DNA of 6,856 nucleotides from Anaerolineae bacterium (GTDB lineage: Bacteria > Chloroflexota > Anaerolineae > Aggregatilineales > Phototrophicaceae), in NCBI GenBank assembly GCA_014379235.1, contig JACMMD010000710.1:1-6856 (forward strand), written 5' to 3'. The notes beneath the pieces are model-generated. The model worked only from the letters and a program-made list of their open reading frames with translations, was not told the origin of the DNA and searched no databases. Below, one piece after another: positions 4,266 to 6,856 of this stretch. Position 1 is the first letter of the stretch. Each line of letters opens with the position of its first letter. Position numbers and translations under genes: made by a program.

Positions 4266-6110
4266 TTGGCAGCGAAACGTAAGGCGCGGGTACAAGGCAA
4301 CTGGTACCGCGTCGATTTACATTTACATACTCCCGGCTCGTCGGATTATCAAGAACACGATGTAACCTACATTGATATTTTGCATAAGGCCGAGTCGCGT
4401 GGTTTAGACATCGTCGCCTTCACTGACCATAACACCATCGCTGGCTATGCTGGCATGTGGCAGGAAATTGAAGGTCTCGCCTATTTGCAGCGTTTGGGGC
4501 GGGCAGAGCCGGATGAACTGCGGCGGTTGAGCGAGTATCGGCGGCTGCTGGACAAAATTCTGGTGCTGCCGGGGTTCGAGTTTACGGCGACATTTGGCTT
4601 TCATGTTCTGGGCATATTCTCGCCGCAGACGCCGATTCGCCAGCTCGAACACCTGCTGCTGACGCTGCACGTACCACCGGAAGCGCTCGACAAGGGCAAC
4701 TCGGAAGTCGGCGCGTCATCGGATGTGCTGACGGCTTATCAGGTAATCGACGAAAACGGCGGCATTTGTATCGCGGCGCACGTCAATAGCGCGCACGGCG
4801 TTGCGATGCGCGGCTTTGATTTTGGCGGGCAGACGAAAATCGCCTTCACTCAAGATCGCCATTTACACGCGCTCGAAGCGACGGATTTGGGGCGGCGGGT
4901 GCGCGGCAGTACGCAGCGCTTTTTCGACGGCACAAAGGCCGAATACCCGCGCCAGATGCGTATCGTTCAGGGGTCGGATGCTCACCGTTTGAACGCGCTG
5001 CCTGATAAAACGGGCAAGCAGACCAGCGCCAATCTCGGTGTCGGTGATCGCGTGACCGAAGTGCTGCTGCCAGAGCGCAGTTTTGAAGCGCTGCACGAAC
5101 TGTTCTTGGGCAGTGATTTCTCACGTTCGCGGCCATATACCGCCAAAGCCGTTGAGGTCGATTACATTCAGGCGGCCCGTGACGAAGGGCCAAGCCTGAT
5201 TCAATCGTTTCACGAAACGATGTCGGGGCATGGCGGACGGCTGTATAACGTGATTGCGGATGTATGCGCTTTTGCCAACACCAATGGCGGCACGATCTAC
5301 GTCGGCATCAGCCCCGATAAGAAGAAAGAACCTACTGGCATCGAGAATCCGCAGGAAGCCATCGACCTGTTGCAGCAGGAAATCAGCACGACGATGACAC
5401 CGAATCCTGATGTGGACATCGACGTGCAGGAATCGCAGGGTAAGACGATCATTCGCATTCAAGTGCCGTCCGGCGCTGAACGTCCCTACGCGATCAATGG
5501 CAACAAAATCTACGTGCGCGATGGCACAGAGACGACTCTGGCCGTGCGCGACGAGATTGTGAACCTCGTGCGGCAGGGTCTCAATATGTCGCAGGAACGC
5601 TTATCCGAGCGCCCAACACCTGTACAAACGCAAACCCCCGCTGAGATTACACTTGCCGCGCCATCGTCCGAACTGACTTTAGAGCCAGCAACGAATGGCG
5701 GGTCGTATAGTCCATCGGGTGAGGCGGACGGGCAGCACGAAATTGGGCCGCCGCGTGCAGGCGTGGAGATTGTCGAGGTCGAGCAGAAGGGCAAGGCCAA
5801 GCATTACACCTTGCGCGACCTGCGAAACGGCAACGTTGTTAAGAACGTCACACGCTCGTCGGCGCGGCGTTTGTGGCATTACGCGCTGACACAGGCAGAA
5901 TCTAACCCTGTGCGCCTTGATAAAGTGCAGTGGATGGGCGAGATCGGCTTATGGCGACGCTATCGAAAAGGCGGCGAAACGCGCTACGACCTCGTTCAGC
6001 GTGAAGATGGCAAGATGCGAACTTACTATGGCGTGACTGAGAACGGCATTCATGGGCCGTGGCAGGCGTTCCTCGAACCTGAAGGCGAGGTTAACGGGGA
6101 CATCAACTAG
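4266..6110 (+). CDS. PHP-domain phosphoesterase fused to an AlbA_2 (Schlafen-type) domain
   Basis: A 614-residue cytoplasmic protein in three parts. Residues 14-285 are a PHP domain, a metal-dependent phosphoesterase fold. Its ligand motifs are complete: DLHLHTPGS (His19, His21), FTDHN (Asp54, His55), FEF (Glu105), AAH (His172) and GSDAH (Asp238, His240). Residues about 308-436 resemble AlbA_2, the Schlafen-type putative nucleic-acid-binding module once called divergent AAA_4. The characteristic stretch is AFANTNGGTIYVGI (335-348), followed by IIRIQV and RPY...IYVRDGTET (406-423). A Pro/Thr/Ser-rich linker (about 446-497) leads to a C-terminal domain (about 498-603) rich in Trp, Tyr and basic residues that I do not recognise. 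No signal peptide or membrane segment is seen. The substrate is unknown; candidates are nucleic acids, nucleotides or phosphorylated small molecules. Tight linkage to the receiver gene suggests signalling control. Confidence 0.87.
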   Translation: MAAKRKARVQGNWYRVDLHLHTPGSSDYQEHDVTYIDILHKAESRGLDIVAFTDHNTIAGYAGMWQEIEGLAYLQRLGRAEPDELRRLSEYRRLLDKILVLPGFEFTATFGFHVLGIFSPQTPIRQLEHLLLTLHVPPEALDKGNSEVGASSDVLTAYQVIDENGGICIAAHVNSAHGVAMRGFDFGGQTKIAFTQDRHLHALEATDLGRRVRGSTQRFFDGTKAEYPRQMRIVQGSDAHRLNALPDKTGKQTSANLGVGDRVTEVLLPERSFEALHELFLGSDFSRSRPYTAKAVEVDYIQAARDEGPSLIQSFHETMSGHGGRLYNVIADVCAFANTNGGTIYVGISPDKKKEPTGIENPQEAIDLLQQEISTTMTPNPDVDIDVQESQGKTIIRIQVPSGAERPYAINGNKIYVRDGTETTLAVRDEIVNLVRQGLNMSQERLSERPTPVQTQTPAEITLAAPSSELTLEPATNGGSYSPSGEADGQHEIGPPRAGVEIVEVEQKGKAKHYTLRDLRNGNVVKNVTRSSARRLWHYALTQAESNPVRLDKVQWMGEIGLWRRYRKGGETRYDLVQREDGKMRTYYGVTENGIHGPWQAFLEPEGEVNGDIN

Positions 6111-6113
6111 TTT

Positions 6114-6143
6114 TTGAACATTTTGGCGAGATTTACGTATAGG
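6114..6143 (+). promoter_or_regulatory. Candidate promoter for the DUF2269-like membrane gene
   Basis: TTGAAC (6114-6119) and TATAGG (6138-6143) are separated by 18 bases and each matches four of six consensus positions. Transcription would start near 6150, inside the terminator-like hairpin, so the gene's own transcript could not form the full hairpin. This is a weak call by eye. Confidence 0.25.
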
Positions 6144-6181
6144 GTAGTGTGCGCTGCACTGGCACTCCACTCTATTTTTTT
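6140..6181 (+). terminator. Probable intrinsic terminator after the PHP/AlbA_2 gene
   Basis: TAGGGTAGTGTGC (6140-6152) pairs with GCACTCCACTCTA (6162-6174) in an 11-pair stem with one G-U and two internal mismatches. The loop has nine bases. The stem is followed at once by seven T residues (6175-6181). It lies 30 bp after the PHP/AlbA_2 stop and just before the next ribosome binding site. It probably ends, or partly attenuates, the upstream transcript. Confidence 0.5.
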
Positions 6182-6201
6182 GCATCGGGAGAACGGCAAG
6201 C

Positions 6202-6702
6202 ATGTATCAGTGGGTGGTTTTTCTGCATATACTCGGTGCGCTGTTGTTTTTTATGGCGCATGGTGCATCAATGGCGATGGCCTTTCAACTGCGCCGCGAA
6301 TACAATCTTGATCGCATTCGAGCCATTCTTGACCTGTCGAACGTGATGCTGCCGGTGGCATATGGCGCGCTTGCGCTGCTAGTGCTTGCGGGAATCGCGG
6401 CTGGCATCATGGGCAGTTGGTTTTCACGCGGGTGGATTTGGGCGGCTATCGTGCTGCTAGTGGTGATGTGGGGCATGATGGTCGTCTATGGAACACGTTT
6501 CTACTCACCGATTCGCAAGGCGATTGGCCTACCGTATCGCACGGGCGGCGAGGGGCCCGGCAGTGAATACCCCGCCGAACCACCAGCCAATGAAGCGGAA
6601 ATTATGACGTTGATTCAGCGAGCGAACCCGATGCATTTAGCGATCCCCGGATTAGGAATCGCTGCCGTGATTTTGTGGCTGATGGTGTTCAAGCCGTTCT
6701 GA
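6202..6702 (+). CDS. Predicted four-helix integral membrane protein, DUF2269-like
   Basis: A 166-residue hydrophobic protein with four likely membrane helices: about residues 3-25, 49-71, 78-100 and 145-163. The first helix (VVFLHILGALLFFMAHGASM) carries His9 and His20. The LHILGA pattern recalls DUF2269 and CopD-like small membrane proteins, where helix histidines may bind metal or heme; that function is not shown here. A hydrophilic, proline-rich loop (about 101-143) separates helices 3 and 4. ATG 6202 is preceded by GGGAGA (6187-6192) with a 9-base spacer. A probable terminator separates it from the PHP/AlbA_2 gene, so it is likely its own transcription unit or depends on read-through. The family assignment is by resemblance; the membrane topology is clearer than the function. 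Confidence 0.8.
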   Translation: MYQWVVFLHILGALLFFMAHGASMAMAFQLRREYNLDRIRAILDLSNVMLPVAYGALALLVLAGIAAGIMGSWFSRGWIWAAIVLLVVMWGMMVVYGTRFYSPIRKAIGLPYRTGGEGPGSEYPAEPPANEAEIMTLIQRANPMHLAIPGLGIAAVILWLMVFKPF

Positions 6703-6773
6703 TTTGATTGAGGGGGCAGGTCTGAGAGGGTGTTGAGAAACTTACTATCGTGCTTCTAACCCCTCATCCCCTG

Positions 6774-6800
6774 CCCCTTCTCCCACAAGGGGCGAAGGGG
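6774..6800. repeat. Hairpin unit 1 of the terminal repeat
   Basis: CCCCTTC/GAAGGGG is a perfect 7-bp outer stem. A further CCC/GGG inner stem sits across a small internal loop, with apical loop ACAA. Confidence 0.55.
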
Positions 6801-6818
6801 AAAGGCAGCCTCTGGAAG

Positions 6819-6843
6819 TCCCTCGCCCTTTATGGGAGAGGGA
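6819..6843. repeat. Hairpin unit 2 of the terminal repeat
   Basis: TCCCTC/GAGGGA is a perfect 6-bp outer stem. After one G/A mismatch a CCC/GGG inner stem follows, with apical loop TTTAT. The architecture matches unit 1, which suggests a duplicated or two-armed element. Confidence 0.55.
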
Positions 6844-6856
6844 TTTAGGGTGAGGG

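Larger units (their letters stand above)
6709..6856. repeat. G/C-rich tandem hairpin repeat, probably a dispersed intergenic element
   Basis: The last 150 bp are purine/pyrimidine-biased and palindromic. GGGGCAGG (6713-6720) is the inverse of CCTGCCCC (6770-6777). CCCCTTC (6774-6780) pairs with GAAGGGG (6794-6800). TCCCTC-G-CCC (6819-6828) pairs with GGG-A-GAGGGA (6834-6843) around a 5-base loop. The outer ends, from CCCCTCATCCCC (6760) and to GGGTGAGGG (6856), are also imperfect inverted copies of each other. No coding potential and no T-run is seen. The style fits the abundant CCCTC...GAGGG intergenic repeats of some Chloroflexota and Cyanobacteria. The right end is cut by the window. Confidence 0.6.

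Noticed and set aside
6774..6800. Intrinsic terminator of the membrane-protein gene
   Set aside because: The stem is strong but no T-run follows on either strand.
6759..6856. CRISPR-like array at the right edge
   Set aside because: The repeated words are inverted and hairpin-forming with no regular spacer length, so a palindromic intergenic repeat explains them better.

Overview
The window reads as ordinary chromosomal DNA from a bacterium with moderately high GC content. No mobile element, CRISPR array, tRNA or rRNA is visible. LonA with an acidic N-terminal leader, a small heat-shock protein, a PHP/AlbA_2 fusion, and a G/C-rich CCCTC...GAGGG hairpin repeat in an intergenic region together suggest Chloroflexota (Anaerolineae-like). 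This is an impression from protein and repeat style and was not tested by a search.

Layout. Positions 1-370 (minus strand) hold the first 123 codons of a cyclic-nucleotide-binding (CNB/Crp-type) protein that runs off the left edge. A divergent intergenic region of about 380 bp (371-753) follows. It has a plausible promoter for the CNB gene and a hairpin-rich leader in front of the plus-strand genes. The plus strand then carries five genes: an Hsp20-type small heat-shock protein (754-1185), ATP-dependent protease LonA (1196-3820), a stand-alone response-regulator receiver protein (TTG start, 3898-4254), a 614-residue PHP phosphoesterase / AlbA_2 fusion (TTG start, 4266-6110), and, after a probable intrinsic terminator (6140-6181), a four-helix membrane protein resembling DUF2269 (6202-6702). 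The last 150 bp hold two consecutive G/C-rich hairpins that look like a dispersed intergenic repeat.

How the genes may work together. hsp20 and lon are 10 bp apart and form a protein quality-control pair: a holdase and the AAA+ protease that removes damaged proteins. The receiver gene follows lon by 77 bp and the PHP/AlbA_2 gene follows the receiver by 11 bp, so these two are very likely co-transcribed, probably with lon. A functional link between proteostasis, a phosphorylation input and a predicted metal-dependent phosphoesterase with a nucleic-acid-binding type module is inference only.

The most interesting items are the three-part PHP-AlbA_2-unknown domain protein, the hsp20 leader in which one RNA segment can pair either with a local partner or with the start codon, and the in-frame echo of the Lon C-terminal tail beyond its stop codon.
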